Shown: positions 45,393-55,062, counted from the stretch's first letter. The stretch: DNA of 64,000 bases from Hoyosella altamirensis (GCF_014191505.1 NZ_JACHWS010000001.1:310001-374000); one strand, 5' to 3'. Program-made: numbers and translations. The notes: a model not told the origin generated them from the letters alone.

Positions 45393-45634
45393 CCACCGTT
45401 CTAGTACTCGACGTGCCCGAAAACCGTCCCGTCGTCGAGGTCGCGGCCGCCGCCGAGACCGTCACCGTCGACCGGGTAGGCCCGTACTTCAAGGTCAGTG
45501 CACCCGGTCCGATCGTCATCGACCGACCCGAGACCGGTTGCCGCCACGCGGTCTGGTACAGCAGCGTTGCCGGCCTGCTCGACACGAAGATCACCCAGTG
45601 GGACAAGGACGCACTGCGCTTGGAGGCGAGGTGA
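45389..45634 (+). CDS. Uncharacterised 81-aa protein of the catabolic operon
   Basis: 81-residue beta-rich protein (VEVAAAAETVTVDRVGPYFKVS, HAVWYSSVAGLLDTKITQWDKDALRL). It is locked into the operon: ATG overlaps the VOC stop and its own TGA overlaps the GTG of the hydrolase gene, and GAGGAGG lies upstream. No family recognised. Tight coupling on both sides suggests a small subunit or accessory protein of one of the neighbours, perhaps the VOC enzyme. Confidence 0.72.
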   Translation: MTTVLVLDVPENRPVVEVAAAAETVTVDRVGPYFKVSAPGPIVIDRPETGCRHAVWYSSVAGLLDTKITQWDKDALRLEAR

Positions 45635-46875
45635 GCTCGCCCGCCACCGAGGAACGCCTCGGCGCGGGACGGTACATCGAAAACGCCGCGATCCCCACCG
45701 GCACGATCACATCCGTCCATGAGCTCGAAACAGTGGACGGAGCCAAAGTTAACGGCGTGCTGCGCACGAGGACCGACACCCGCACCGTGGTGAGCCTGAT
45801 GCACCCGCGCCAGGACCTTACCCACCACGTTCTGGTCCCGGAACTGCTAGCCCGCGGCTTCTCGGTCTGGACTCAGGGCACCCGGTCGACCAACAATGAC
45901 CTCACCCTGATTCACGAACAGGCGCTTCTAGACGTGGCCGCCGGACAGGTGTTCCTGCGCGATCACGGCTTCGACCACCGCGTCACCCTGGGACACTCCG
46001 GCGGTGCCACCCTGTTCGCCTTCTACCACGAACAGGCGGGACTCGCCCCAGAGGCGCGACTGCAGAGTGCACCGTCAGGGCGCTCAGTAGACCTTTCCTC
46101 AGCTGATATGCCCGTGCCGGACGCCGCTGTGTTCATGGCGCCGCACCCGGGTCAGGGCGCGCTGCTGCGGCGGCTTATCGACCCGTCAGTTGCGGACGAG
46201 GCCGATCCGCTGTCGGTGGTTTCCGAACTGGACCCGTTCTCACCGGCGAACGGCTTCGCCCCACCAGGCGAATCATCTACCTACACTACTGATTTCATCG
46301 CCCGGTACCGCACCGCGCAGGCGGAGCGGATAGCCCGCATCGACGCCGAGGCCAAGGCCAGAGTGGCCCTCGCTGACGAGGCCCGCACCCGATTCAAAGC
46401 CTCGTCAGACTCTGCAGACCGACGGGCTTCACTCGCGCCGCGCGTGCTCACGGTCTACCGCACCGATGCCGACCTTCGATTCGTTGATCTCTCGCTCGAC
46501 CCGAACGAGCGGCCATACGGGTCGTTGTTCGGCCGCCGACCGGACCTGACGAACTATGGCCTCGTTGGTTTCGCCCGACTAGTGACGCCGGAGGCCTGGA
46601 TGTCGACGTGGTCCGCAAACACCACAAACGCGGATTTTATGCGCTGCGCGCCGGGCGTGGAGGCCCCGACGCTGTTCGTAGAGCTCACCGGAGATGCCGC
46701 CTGCTTCCCTTCAGACGCGAATTCGATGGTGGCTGCGCTCGGTGCGAACGACGTCGAACACCGGCGGGTTGCCGGCACCCACTTCGGCGGACCGATCCGC
46801 CCCAGCGCACCCACCGGCGCCAGCTTGGCGGCGGCCGAGATCGGCGGCTGGCTCGATGAACGGTTCCCCGCTTGA
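45631..46875 (+). CDS. Alpha/beta hydrolase
   Basis: 414-aa hydrolase. The nucleophile elbow is GHSGGAT (Ser about residue 128), preceded by FLRDHGFDHRVTL; a late His in VAGTHFGGPI (about 389) and an Asp in LTGDAACFPSD complete a likely triad. There is an inserted helical, charged stretch (RTAQAERIARIDAEAKARVALADEARTRF) around residues 230-260, a cap-like element. GTG 45631 overlaps the stop of the 81-aa gene. Likely a C-C or ester hydrolase of the pathway; the long N-terminal part before the core is not a signal peptide. Confidence 0.82.
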   Translation: MSSPATEERLGAGRYIENAAIPTGTITSVHELETVDGAKVNGVLRTRTDTRTVVSLMHPRQDLTHHVLVPELLARGFSVWTQGTRSTNNDLTLIHEQALLDVAAGQVFLRDHGFDHRVTLGHSGGATLFAFYHEQAGLAPEARLQSAPSGRSVDLSSADMPVPDAAVFMAPHPGQGALLRRLIDPSVADEADPLSVVSELDPFSPANGFAPPGESSTYTTDFIARYRTAQAERIARIDAEAKARVALADEARTRFKASSDSADRRASLAPRVLTVYRTDADLRFVDLSLDPNERPYGSLFGRRPDLTNYGLVGFARLVTPEAWMSTWSANTTNADFMRCAPGVEAPTLFVELTGDAACFPSDANSMVAALGANDVEHRRVAGTHFGGPIRPSAPTGASLAAAEIGGWLDERFPA

Positions 46876-47075
46876 CCACACTAATGGTCACAGGCTTCGT
46901 CGTGTCCACCGCGCGGACCCCGATTGGACGGGCTTACAAGGGCGCCTTCCGTGATACGTCCGGCCAGAACTGGCAGGACAGCGTCAGTCCCGCACGTGCT
47001 GGCAGCGCGGGCACACGTACACGAGCCGCTCGTCGGCATTCGGCACATTTGTTGACTGATAACCAGATTCGCTGA
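46872..47075 (+). pseudogene. Truncated thiolase (acetyl-CoA acyltransferase) N-terminus
   Basis: TTG 46872 overlaps the hydrolase stop and opens a frame reading GFVVSTARTPIGRAYKGAFRD, the standard N-terminus of thiolases. After about residue 29 (46958) the similarity ends, and the frame runs into the 3' end of the convergent nei gene (stop at 46984), finishing at 47075. The rest of the thiolase, including the active-site Cys, is absent. The break marks a deletion or insertion boundary between the catabolic operon and the conserved chromosome. Confidence 0.8.
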
Positions 47076-47796
47076 TGATGCGTCGTTCGATGTGTGTGCC
47101 GCAGCGCCTGCAGGGTTTGCGTTCCCGCCCGTACACCCAGAGTTCTTGACCGCGCCGCAGATTCCCGGTCGTGCATCGCTGGACCCGGTCTTTGTTAGCC
47201 CACAGCATCCGGCGGGAGAGGTCGAGTAGCCCGTCAAGGTCGGCGACTTCCGACGTGGGTGTGAGGGGATCAAGGCCGCGTAAGAAGCACAGTTCGCTTC
47301 GATACACGTTGCCGATGCCTGCGAGGTTGCGCTGGTCGAGCAGCGCCATGCCTATCGCACGATCTGGTGCTGATTCGATTCTATCCCGTGCTGTCGCTGC
47401 ATCCCAGTTGTCGTCCAGCAGGTCGGGTCCGAGGTGCGCTGTGACGGACGGTGCCTCCGCGGCAGGCAGCACGCTGAGAATTCCTAGGGAAAAGCCGACG
47501 GCTTGCGAGCCGTCAGCCTCGAGGACCACGCGAGCCTGCCATCCAGGTTTCCGCCATTTCTCGCCCGGTTTGTAGGTGTGCCAGGCACCTTCCATTTTCA
47601 GGTGAGAGTGGATGACGTGGTCGCCTGCCTGTATGAACAGGTGTTTGCCGTGCGGCCACACGCGCGAAATCCGCAGTCCCGCGAAGTCGAGGTTCGCGTA
47701 CTTGTCGACCCGGAACTGTGTGCGCGTGAGCACTTTCTGGTCGAGGGCGGCGCGCAGGTTCGTGGCTGCCCTGTAAACGGTGTCACCCTCAGGCAC
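46984..47796 (-). CDS. nei: Formamidopyrimidine/endonuclease VIII-type DNA glycosylase
   Basis: 270-aa Fpg/Nei family glycosylase-lyase removing oxidised bases. The N-terminal Pro2-Glu3 catalytic pair is in PEGDTVYRAA; the helix-two-turn-helix contains ALLDQRNLAGIGNVYRSE; the C-terminal zinc finger is CRRCGTHIERRII ... YVCPRCQ. GTG 47796 begins 3 bases after the lhr stop. The lhr-nei pairing is as in M. tuberculosis (Rv3296-Rv3297, Nei2), so it belongs to the conserved chromosome rather than the island. Confidence 0.93.
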   Translation of the reverse strand: MPEGDTVYRAATNLRAALDQKVLTRTQFRVDKYANLDFAGLRISRVWPHGKHLFIQAGDHVIHSHLKMEGAWHTYKPGEKWRKPGWQARVVLEADGSQAVGFSLGILSVLPAAEAPSVTAHLGPDLLDDNWDAATARDRIESAPDRAIGMALLDQRNLAGIGNVYRSELCFLRGLDPLTPTSEVADLDGLLDLSRRMLWANKDRVQRCTTGNLRRGQELWVYGRERKPCRRCGTHIERRIISESGYQSTNVPNADERLVYVCPRCQHVRD

Positions 47797-47799
47797 GGG

Positions 47800-50700
47800 T
47801 CACCGCCGGTACCGGTAGCCGCGGGGAACGACTGCGAACCCGTTCTCGCTGAGTGCCCGGGCGAAGAATCCAACCGCACCGTCAGCATGCTCCGCTCCGG
47901 GCGCGGGCACACCGTTTATCGTCTCGATGAGCAGCTTGTCGAGGGCACCGCTGCGTGCGATACCGACGAGGGCGCGCGCGGCGCCGTGTAGTGTCGCGGG
48001 GTCGTCGCCGTAGACGAGCGCGGTTTTGCCGCCGCGTTCCAGGTAGACCTGCAGGGCGCCGTCGACCATCACGACGAGAGCACCAGCTTTGCGTCCGGCG
48101 CGATGGCCACCTGTTGGCGGGTCAGGCCAGGGGAGCGCTGCACCGTAGGGGTTCGCCGGGTCCACGGCAGCGAGCGCGAGGGCAGTGCCGGCCGAATCTT
48201 GGTCACCGATGCTGCGCAACTGGTCTACGACCGCTGACGTCGCGAATTGCGCTGCACCCAGGGTTTCGACGAAGTAGCCGCGGCGGCACAGCCCGCGTTC
48301 TTCGAGTTCGCGGAAAACTTTGTATAGGACGGTGAATCCGAGGTCAGGTGAGCGCTCCGCAGTGAGAACGTTTTTCGTGACAATGCCGTAGCGGGCGAGG
48401 AGTTGTTCACACATGCCGTGGGCGCGCACTGTGATATCGGGTTCGGACATTGGCAGCAGTGACCAGCGGCCCGCCACGGTCGGGGGGCCCGAGCGGGTGG
48501 GGAGTGCGGTGCGGGGGAGTCGCGCGGCCCGGAAGGTGCGAGTGCGGGACGGCACCTGTCGTGTTCGGTGAGTGGTACCAGCGGTGCCTCTGCGTCCTGA
48601 CGACATGCGGGCCCGCACCGGCGAGAACGTGTCGTTGGTGACGCGTCCCGCCCAGACGAGCTCCCACAAACCATCTACGAGTGCACTGTCGGGCGGGGGA
48701 TCCTCGCCGTCTGCCAGGAGATCGCGGCCCACGGAATCGGCTAGTTCCCGGAAGAAGTATCCTCCGCCGCGGACCAGGACGGCCTCGATTCTCAATGCAA
48801 CGGCGGAGAGATCGCTCGGCGGAATCTGCGGCAAGGTCACCGGGGCAGTGTCCGCGAGGTGGAGACTGATCCATCCGTCCCGCGTTGACAGTGCTCCCGC
48901 ACCTGCCCAGAGCACCTCACCTGACGAAGTGAGTTCGTCCAGAAAAGCAGGCGAGTAGTCGGCAACGCGGGTCCCGAGAATCAGGGGCTCGATCGCGGAC
49001 GCGGGCATTGGCACTCCGGCGAGCTGATCGGTCGTCGACAGCACGCCATCGGCCCCCCGCGCCAGGTGCGATCCGACACCCATCCAGCCAGGGAGGAAAC
49101 GAGCGAGCGTAGTGGTGCTGACTGGTTCGATCGCGTCGCGCAGTTTCGCGAGCGACCGGCGCCGCAGCACAGCGAGCACGCCAATGTCACACCATTCGGG
49201 GACCCCATCGTTGCCCGGCCGGAATTCGCCTTCAGCGACGCGACGATCGGTAGCAAGGGACCGCAGTACTGAGATAACAAGTCCGTAGGGCAGTCCGAAC
49301 CGCGACGTGATCGCAGCGGAGGTGAACGGGCCGTGAGATCTGGCGTAACGCGCAATGAGTTCGGTGACGGCATCCGGAGCTGGCTCGAGGAACGCCACGG
49401 GTATGCCGATGGGTAGCGGCGCACCGAACGCGTCCCGCATCCTTCCGGCGTCTTCGGCGACTACCCACCAGGTGCGTCCTGCGAAGGCCACTTCGATCGC
49501 GCGGCGGCTCTCTTCGAGCCCGCGCAGCCAGCCAGCAGGATCGTCGGTGCAGCGCTCCACGATTTCCGAGGTAGTGAGCGGGCCAATGGTGCGCAGCATG
49601 TCGGAGAGCTTTTCGGCGCTATCGGCCTTTCTTGTCAGCCACTGCAAATACCCTTCGTACTCGGTGATGACATCACCGTCGAGGAGGTCACGCATTTCCA
49701 GGCGGCCGAGAAGTTCGGCGAGCAGCGTCGTATCGAGGGAGAGCGCCGCGGCCTTGCGCTCAGCCAGCGGTGAGTCGCCTTCATAGATGAACGCACCGGT
49801 ATAACCGAACAGCGCTGACACCGCGAACGGGGACGGTGTGTTCGTTTCGGTTTCGACGATGCGTATTTGCCGCCGCTCCACCTGAGTGAGCAGTTTCGCC
49901 AGTCCGGGAACGTCGTAGACGTCCTGCAGACACTCCCGGACCGCTTCGAGGACGATAGGGAATGTGGGGTAGCTGCGTGCCACCTCGAGGAGTTGCGCGG
50001 ATCGCTGCCGCTGCATCCACAACGGTGAACGCTTCCCTGGATCACGCCGGGGGAGTAGCAACGCTCGCGCGGCGCACTCACGGAACCGCGCCGCGAAAAG
50101 CGCGGAACTGCCGATCTCCGCCGTGACGATCGCGTCGATCTCGTCGGGGCTGAACGCGAAAAGGTCCGCGCCGGGCGGCTCCCCTTCGGTATCAGGAAGC
50201 CGGACTATTACCGCGTCGTCAGTCGTGACGGCCGCACCGTCGAGAGCGTACCGTTCCCGGATCCTCGCGTTGACGGCGAGCGCCCACGGTGCGTGCACGG
50301 GAAGGCCGTAGGGGGAGTGAAGAATGATGCGCCAGTCACCCAGTTCATCGCGGAATCGCTCCACCAGCAGGGTGGTGTCCGACGGGACGACTGACGTGGC
50401 GTCACGCTGTTCGCGGATGAACGACAGGGTGTTGGTCACAGCGTTATCGTCGAGCCCTGATTCACTGAGCCGCTCGTGCACGGAACCGTCATCCGCAGCG
50501 ATGTCCCTGATGAACCTGCCCAATGCCGCACCGAGTTCGGAGGGCCTGCCCAGACTGTCTCCGATCCAGAAGGGCAATCGGCCGAACTGACCTGGCGCGG
50601 GTGTCACCAGGACGCGGTCATGGGTGATGTCTTCGATCCGCCAGCTGGTCGCACCGAGTGCGAAAACATCCCCAACACGGGATTCGTAGACCATTTCCTC

Positions 50701-52353
50701 GTCGAGTTCACCGACTCGGGTGTTCTTCTCACCGACCATGAACACCGGGTACATGCCCCGGTCCGGGATGGTTCCCCCAGATGTGACTGCGAGGCGCTGC
50801 GCGCCGGGACGGCCCGTCACCACGCCATGATCCCGGTCCCAGATAATCCGTGGCCGGAGCTCCGCGAACTGATCGGACGGATACTTGCCTGCCAGCAGGT
50901 CGAGCGTGGCGTCGAACGCGGAACGCGGCAGCGAACTGTAGGACCCCGTTCGCCGCACGGTCTGGAACCACTGCTCCACATCCAGGGGCTCCAGTGCGCA
51001 TGCCGCGACGGTTTGCTGCGCGAGCACGTCGAGTGGGTTCGCGGGGACCCTGATCGCTTCGATTGCGCCTTCCCGCATCCGTTCGACTGTCACCGCGCAA
51101 TGCAGCAGGTCAGCTCGGTGCTTCGGGAAGAGGATTCCCCGGGATATCTCACCGACTTGATGCCCGGCCCGCCCAACGCGCTGTAAACCACTCGCAACCG
51201 AGGGCGGGGACTCGACCTGAATGACGAGATCTACTGCCCCCATATCGATCCCGAGTTCGAGGCTGCTGGTCGCGACGACACATCTCAGACGCCCGGTCTT
51301 TAGGTCATCTTCGATCAGGGCCCGCTGTTCTTTACTGACCGAGCCGTGGTGCGCCCGCGCCAGGACGGCGGGGGACTCGCGGACTGAACCGCCCTGCGCC
51401 ATTACTTCCGCGGGAGGCCTTGTCTGCGAAGGCAGTTCCGTTCCCTGGCGCTCGCTGTAAATCTCGTTGAGCCGAGCGGTCAGGCGTTCCGCGAGGCGCC
51501 GGGAATTGGCGAAGACGATCGACGAGCGATGGTCGAGGATGAGGTCGGCGAGCTGCTCCTCGACGTGCGGCCACAAGGAGTTCGCTGACAGATTCTTCGC
51601 GTCGGAATCGGTTCCGCCGGGTGCCGCGGGCACGTTCGCCATGTCCTCCACAGGAACAGACACACGAAGGTCGAAAAGCTTCTCGGTGGGCGGCGCGACG
51701 ATGCTCACCGGACGTGCGCCAGCCAGGAAACGCGCCACCTCCTCGCGCGGGCGCACTGTCGCGGAAAGTCCGATCCGCTGGGCTGGCTTCTCCAGCAGCG
51801 CATCGAGACGCTCCAGCGAGAGTGCGAGGTGCGCTCCGCGCTTGGAGTCCGCGATCGAATGGATTTCATCGACAATCACGGTCTCGACCCCGGCCAGGGT
51901 TTCGCGCGCCGCCGACGTCAGCATCAGAAACAGCGATTCAGGGGTGGTGATCAGGATGTCGGGCGGGTTGCGGAGCATCGCCTGCCGCTGCGCATTCGGA
52001 GTGTCACCGGTGCGCACACCGACGCTGACACTGGGGGGTGTCAACCCCTTGACTCGGGCAGTGTTCGCGATGCCAGTGAGTGGTGAGCGCAGGTTGCGTT
52101 CCACGTCCACCGCCAGCGCCTTCAACGGAGACAGGTAGACAATCCGAGTACCACGATCTTCCTCAGTGGTGATGCGATCAAGCGCCCACAAAAATGCGGC
52201 GAGCGTTTTCCCCGATCCTGTCGGAGCGACCACGAGCGAGTGGCTGCCCTGCCGGATCTCATCCCACGCCTGCTCCTGCGCAGGGGTAGGAGCGCCGAAC
52301 GACCCGCGGAACCACTCACGGGTCGCGGGCGAGAAGTTCTCGAGCGCGCTCAC
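47800..52353 (-). CDS. lhr: ATP-dependent helicase Lhr
   Basis: 1517-aa superfamily-2 DNA/RNA helicase with the long C-terminal region of Lhr. Motifs in order: AQEQAWDEI (Q-like), APTGSGKT (motif I, about residue 42), VDEIHSIADSKRG (DEIH, motif II), SATV (III), VATSSLELGIDMG (IV/V region) and QRVGRAGHQ (VI). The C-terminal part carries the winged-helix and Lhr-specific domains, seen as VEPAP-like and RYGIVTKNVL segments. The mycobacterial homologue is a DNA-damage-induced 3'-5' translocase. Translated with nei. No frame damage seen across 4.5 kb. Confidence 0.96.
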   Translation of the reverse strand: MSALENFSPATREWFRGSFGAPTPAQEQAWDEIRQGSHSLVVAPTGSGKTLAAFLWALDRITTEEDRGTRIVYLSPLKALAVDVERNLRSPLTGIANTARVKGLTPPSVSVGVRTGDTPNAQRQAMLRNPPDILITTPESLFLMLTSAARETLAGVETVIVDEIHSIADSKRGAHLALSLERLDALLEKPAQRIGLSATVRPREEVARFLAGARPVSIVAPPTEKLFDLRVSVPVEDMANVPAAPGGTDSDAKNLSANSLWPHVEEQLADLILDHRSSIVFANSRRLAERLTARLNEIYSERQGTELPSQTRPPAEVMAQGGSVRESPAVLARAHHGSVSKEQRALIEDDLKTGRLRCVVATSSLELGIDMGAVDLVIQVESPPSVASGLQRVGRAGHQVGEISRGILFPKHRADLLHCAVTVERMREGAIEAIRVPANPLDVLAQQTVAACALEPLDVEQWFQTVRRTGSYSSLPRSAFDATLDLLAGKYPSDQFAELRPRIIWDRDHGVVTGRPGAQRLAVTSGGTIPDRGMYPVFMVGEKNTRVGELDEEMVYESRVGDVFALGATSWRIEDITHDRVLVTPAPGQFGRLPFWIGDSLGRPSELGAALGRFIRDIAADDGSVHERLSESGLDDNAVTNTLSFIREQRDATSVVPSDTTLLVERFRDELGDWRIILHSPYGLPVHAPWALAVNARIRERYALDGAAVTTDDAVIVRLPDTEGEPPGADLFAFSPDEIDAIVTAEIGSSALFAARFRECAARALLLPRRDPGKRSPLWMQRQRSAQLLEVARSYPTFPIVLEAVRECLQDVYDVPGLAKLLTQVERRQIRIVETETNTPSPFAVSALFGYTGAFIYEGDSPLAERKAAALSLDTTLLAELLGRLEMRDLLDGDVITEYEGYLQWLTRKADSAEKLSDMLRTIGPLTTSEIVERCTDDPAGWLRGLEESRRAIEVAFAGRTWWVVAEDAGRMRDAFGAPLPIGIPVAFLEPAPDAVTELIARYARSHGPFTSAAITSRFGLPYGLVISVLRSLATDRRVAEGEFRPGNDGVPEWCDIGVLAVLRRRSLAKLRDAIEPVSTTTLARFLPGWMGVGSHLARGADGVLSTTDQLAGVPMPASAIEPLILGTRVADYSPAFLDELTSSGEVLWAGAGALSTRDGWISLHLADTAPVTLPQIPPSDLSAVALRIEAVLVRGGGYFFRELADSVGRDLLADGEDPPPDSALVDGLWELVWAGRVTNDTFSPVRARMSSGRRGTAGTTHRTRQVPSRTRTFRAARLPRTALPTRSGPPTVAGRWSLLPMSEPDITVRAHGMCEQLLARYGIVTKNVLTAERSPDLGFTVLYKVFRELEERGLCRRGYFVETLGAAQFATSAVVDQLRSIGDQDSAGTALALAAVDPANPYGAALPWPDPPTGGHRAGRKAGALVVMVDGALQVYLERGGKTALVYGDDPATLHGAARALVGIARSGALDKLLIETINGVPAPGAEHADGAVGFFARALSENGFAVVPRGYRYRR

Positions 52354-52390
52354 GATTCCATCATGCCGTGTAGCACTGACAACCGGGCGA

Positions 52391-53695
52391 TCACGATGTT
52401 CTCGGCGCCTTCTCTGTGCTCACGCCCCTCGGCCTCGGGTGGGTTTCGTACATGCGAACCGCCACGGCCAGGGCCGATGCGGCACTGACTACGGCGGCAC
52501 CCCACACCGCGGCATGGAGTCCCATCAGGTCGGCAATTATTCCCCCAAGGATCGCGCCGACGGCGTATCCACTGTCACGCCAGACCCGGTAGATCCCGAC
52601 GGCGCGACCGCGCCAGGAAGGATGAGCGACGTCCCCGATCACGGCGAGCAGGGTGGGGTAGACCATTGCAGTTCCGGCCCCAAGCAGTACCGTGCCTGCA
52701 GCCCAGCCTGTGAAGCTGTCCGACGCAGCGATCAGCATCAGTGCTGCGGCCTGGAGGCTCATTCCGGACGTGATCAGATGCTTGCGCCCGATTCGGTCTG
52801 ACAGGGCGCCAGTGATCAATTGTCCGGCGCCCCAGACTCCGGGATAGAGCGCGAAGAGGACGCCAATCTGTCCGGCTGTCAGATCGGCGGTAGCGAACAG
52901 CAGTGGGAACAGACCCCAGGCGAGCCCAAAGTTGAGATTGTTGACTAGCCCGGCCTGACTTGCAGACGAGAGCGCTGGCTCGGTGAAACTGGTCTGCACT
53001 GCGATTTGCCGGTTGGTCAGGTCCGAATGCAGGTGATCGTGCCGACCGTCCGCACGGGGTGTGTGCTGCGAAGCTTCCAGGCGCGCGTGGTCCCGAGTTT
53101 CACGAATCAGGAACCCGGACAGCAACAGGGCGATTGCGGTGTAGGAAAGTCCGAGCAGGAACGGGGCTGGTCGTAGCCCGTATTGATCGGCGAGGTAGCC
53201 AGCCAAGAGTGAGCTGACTGCCACGGCTCCGTAGCCAGCGGCCTCGTTCAGTCCCATCGCCATGCCACGGCGAGCCGGGCCGACTAGGTCAATCTTCATC
53301 ACCACGGTGGTTGACCAGGTCAGACCTTGGTTGATCCCCAACAGCACATTGGCGGCGACGACCCACCACCAGTTGGGAGCCGCGATGAGCATCAACGGAA
53401 CGGGGATAGCGAACAGCCAGCCCACCAGCAGCACAGGCTTACGTCCGAAGCGATCCGACCACGTCCCGGCGAAGTAGTTCGCAGCGGCTTTGGTAATTCC
53501 AAATGCCGCCACGTAGGTGAAAATGAATGTGTAGCCGGTCAGCCCGAATTCCTCCGTGGCGAGCAGAGGCAGCACAGTCTGCTGCTGGCCGACCATGCCG
53601 CCGACAAGAGCGTTGACCGCAACGAGAAGCGTGAATTGGGCTGCGTTCTCGCGCAGTCCCAGGACAGCGCGATGCGTGGGGGCGTGGACGCTCAC
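52391..53695 (-). CDS. MFS transporter of the persulfide operon
   Basis: 434-aa, 12-TM MFS permease: GTWSDRFGRKPVLLVGW after TM2, LLGINQGLTWSTTVVMKIDLVGPARRGMAMGLNEAAGYGAVA in TM4-5, a His-rich central loop (HTPRADGRHDHLHSD), and DRIGRKHLITSG in the second half. GTG 53695 overlaps the stop of the CstB-like gene by 4 bases, so it is translated with it. Export of sulfite or thiosulfate formed by persulfide oxidation is a reasonable guess from context. Confidence 0.88.
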   Translation of the reverse strand: MSVHAPTHRAVLGLRENAAQFTLLVAVNALVGGMVGQQQTVLPLLATEEFGLTGYTFIFTYVAAFGITKAAANYFAGTWSDRFGRKPVLLVGWLFAIPVPLMLIAAPNWWWVVAANVLLGINQGLTWSTTVVMKIDLVGPARRGMAMGLNEAAGYGAVAVSSLLAGYLADQYGLRPAPFLLGLSYTAIALLLSGFLIRETRDHARLEASQHTPRADGRHDHLHSDLTNRQIAVQTSFTEPALSSASQAGLVNNLNFGLAWGLFPLLFATADLTAGQIGVLFALYPGVWGAGQLITGALSDRIGRKHLITSGMSLQAAALMLIAASDSFTGWAAGTVLLGAGTAMVYPTLLAVIGDVAHPSWRGRAVGIYRVWRDSGYAVGAILGGIIADLMGLHAAVWGAAVVSAASALAVAVRMYETHPRPRGVSTEKAPRTS

Positions 53696-55062
53696 GACCC
53701 CACCTGCAGTTCTCGGCCGGTGGCGTGCGCCAAGTCGGCGGGACAACCGTCAAGGACACGCACATCGCTGTGCCCGGCCTTTGCGAGGATGCTGGCTGCG
53801 CCCATCGCTCGCTCGCCGTGCCCGCACATCACTACCACCGGACCGTCAGGCGCTTGATCAAGCTGTTTGCTGAGGGCGCCGAGTTCGATGTGGACGGCGC
53901 CCGCAATATGCCCGGCGGTGAACTCGCCCTCTTGCCGGATGTCGAGCATCGAAGTCAGTGACTGAGCGGCCAACTGATTGGCGCTCTGCAGCGTCACCGT
54001 GCCCGCGTCGACCGGACCGTTCCAGCCGTCCATTCCGCCTTGCAACTCTCCGGCGAGAGTGTCGAATCCGACTTTGGCTGCCTCCCAGACGATATCGTCA
54101 GAATTCTGATTCGCGGAGCGGATGATGACGACCGGCCGGTTGGGGTCGGCCAGCCAGCCCAGCCAGGTGGCAAACACCGGGCGCAGGGTGATCGACAGAG
54201 CCCCGAGTATGTGGCCATCGGCGAATTCGGCGGCAGGGCGCACGTCCACGACCTGCGCCCCCTCATCGACAAGATCCTCGACATCGGCCGTGGTCAGTGA
54301 TGTCAACGTTGGCGTACTGCCCAGCACCGCGGGGCCCTTGTGGTTGATTTCGCCGAGGCGCAAGAAGTATTCGGGGAACGTGCCGAGAGAGCCGAGCAAG
54401 GCTTCGACAAAGGCGTCCTCACCGTCGACCTGCAGCAACGGGTTGGCGGCTCGTTCCTTGCCGATGGTGCTGACTCGTTCGCCACCGATTGAGGATGAGC
54501 AGAACGAGCCCACCCCGTGGGTCGGCCATACCGGGGTCTCATCGGGCAGTTCCATCAATCGCTGCAGCGAATGGTACTGGGCTCGAGCGAGCGGCAAAGT
54601 GTGGCCGGGGCCGGCGAGGTCGGTGCGCCCTGCGGTGCCGACCATTAACGAGCCCCCTGTGAACACCCCACGTAACTGGTCGCCTTCATTCAGCAGGTAG
54701 GACATGTGCTCGGGGGAGTGGCCCGGGGTGAATAGCGCACGCAGGGTGAATCTTCCCAGGTCGATCGTGTCACCGTCGGCCAGTGCGGTAACGGCGAAGC
54801 CACGCGGGCCGACATCCGGCGCCAGTACTGTCGCCCCTTCTAGGTCAGCCAGTTCGCGCACGCCGGAGATGAAATCGGCGTGGAGGTGCGTCTCCACGGC
54901 GTAGGCGATTGTCAGTTTCCGACGTTGCGCTTCGGAGCGAACCTGTCGCAGGTCCCGTTCGGGGTCGAGCACCAGGGCTCGCCCGTCACCTAGGTCGAGT
55001 AGGTATGTGGAGTTGCCCAGTCCTTCGTCGACGATAGGGATGAGAGTGAGATCTGTCGGCAT
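53692..55062 (-). CDS. CstB-like persulfide dioxygenase-rhodanese fusion
   Basis: 456-aa three-domain protein. Residues 1-240: ETHE1-like metallo-beta-lactamase fold with ETHLHADFISG (HxHxDH-type, HLHAD) and FTPGHSPEH. Residues 255-345: a rhodanese domain whose active-site Cys is missing (VVIIRSANQNSDD). Residues 360-456: a rhodanese with Cys in VVMCGHGERA. This order - dioxygenase, inactive rhodanese, active rhodanese - is that of S. aureus CstB, which turns persulfides into thiosulfate. AAGGAG precedes the ATG. Divergent from an ArsR-rhodanese regulator. Confidence 0.9.
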   Translation of the reverse strand: MPTDLTLIPIVDEGLGNSTYLLDLGDGRALVLDPERDLRQVRSEAQRRKLTIAYAVETHLHADFISGVRELADLEGATVLAPDVGPRGFAVTALADGDTIDLGRFTLRALFTPGHSPEHMSYLLNEGDQLRGVFTGGSLMVGTAGRTDLAGPGHTLPLARAQYHSLQRLMELPDETPVWPTHGVGSFCSSSIGGERVSTIGKERAANPLLQVDGEDAFVEALLGSLGTFPEYFLRLGEINHKGPAVLGSTPTLTSLTTADVEDLVDEGAQVVDVRPAAEFADGHILGALSITLRPVFATWLGWLADPNRPVVIIRSANQNSDDIVWEAAKVGFDTLAGELQGGMDGWNGPVDAGTVTLQSANQLAAQSLTSMLDIRQEGEFTAGHIAGAVHIELGALSKQLDQAPDGPVVVMCGHGERAMGAASILAKAGHSDVRVLDGCPADLAHATGRELQVGS

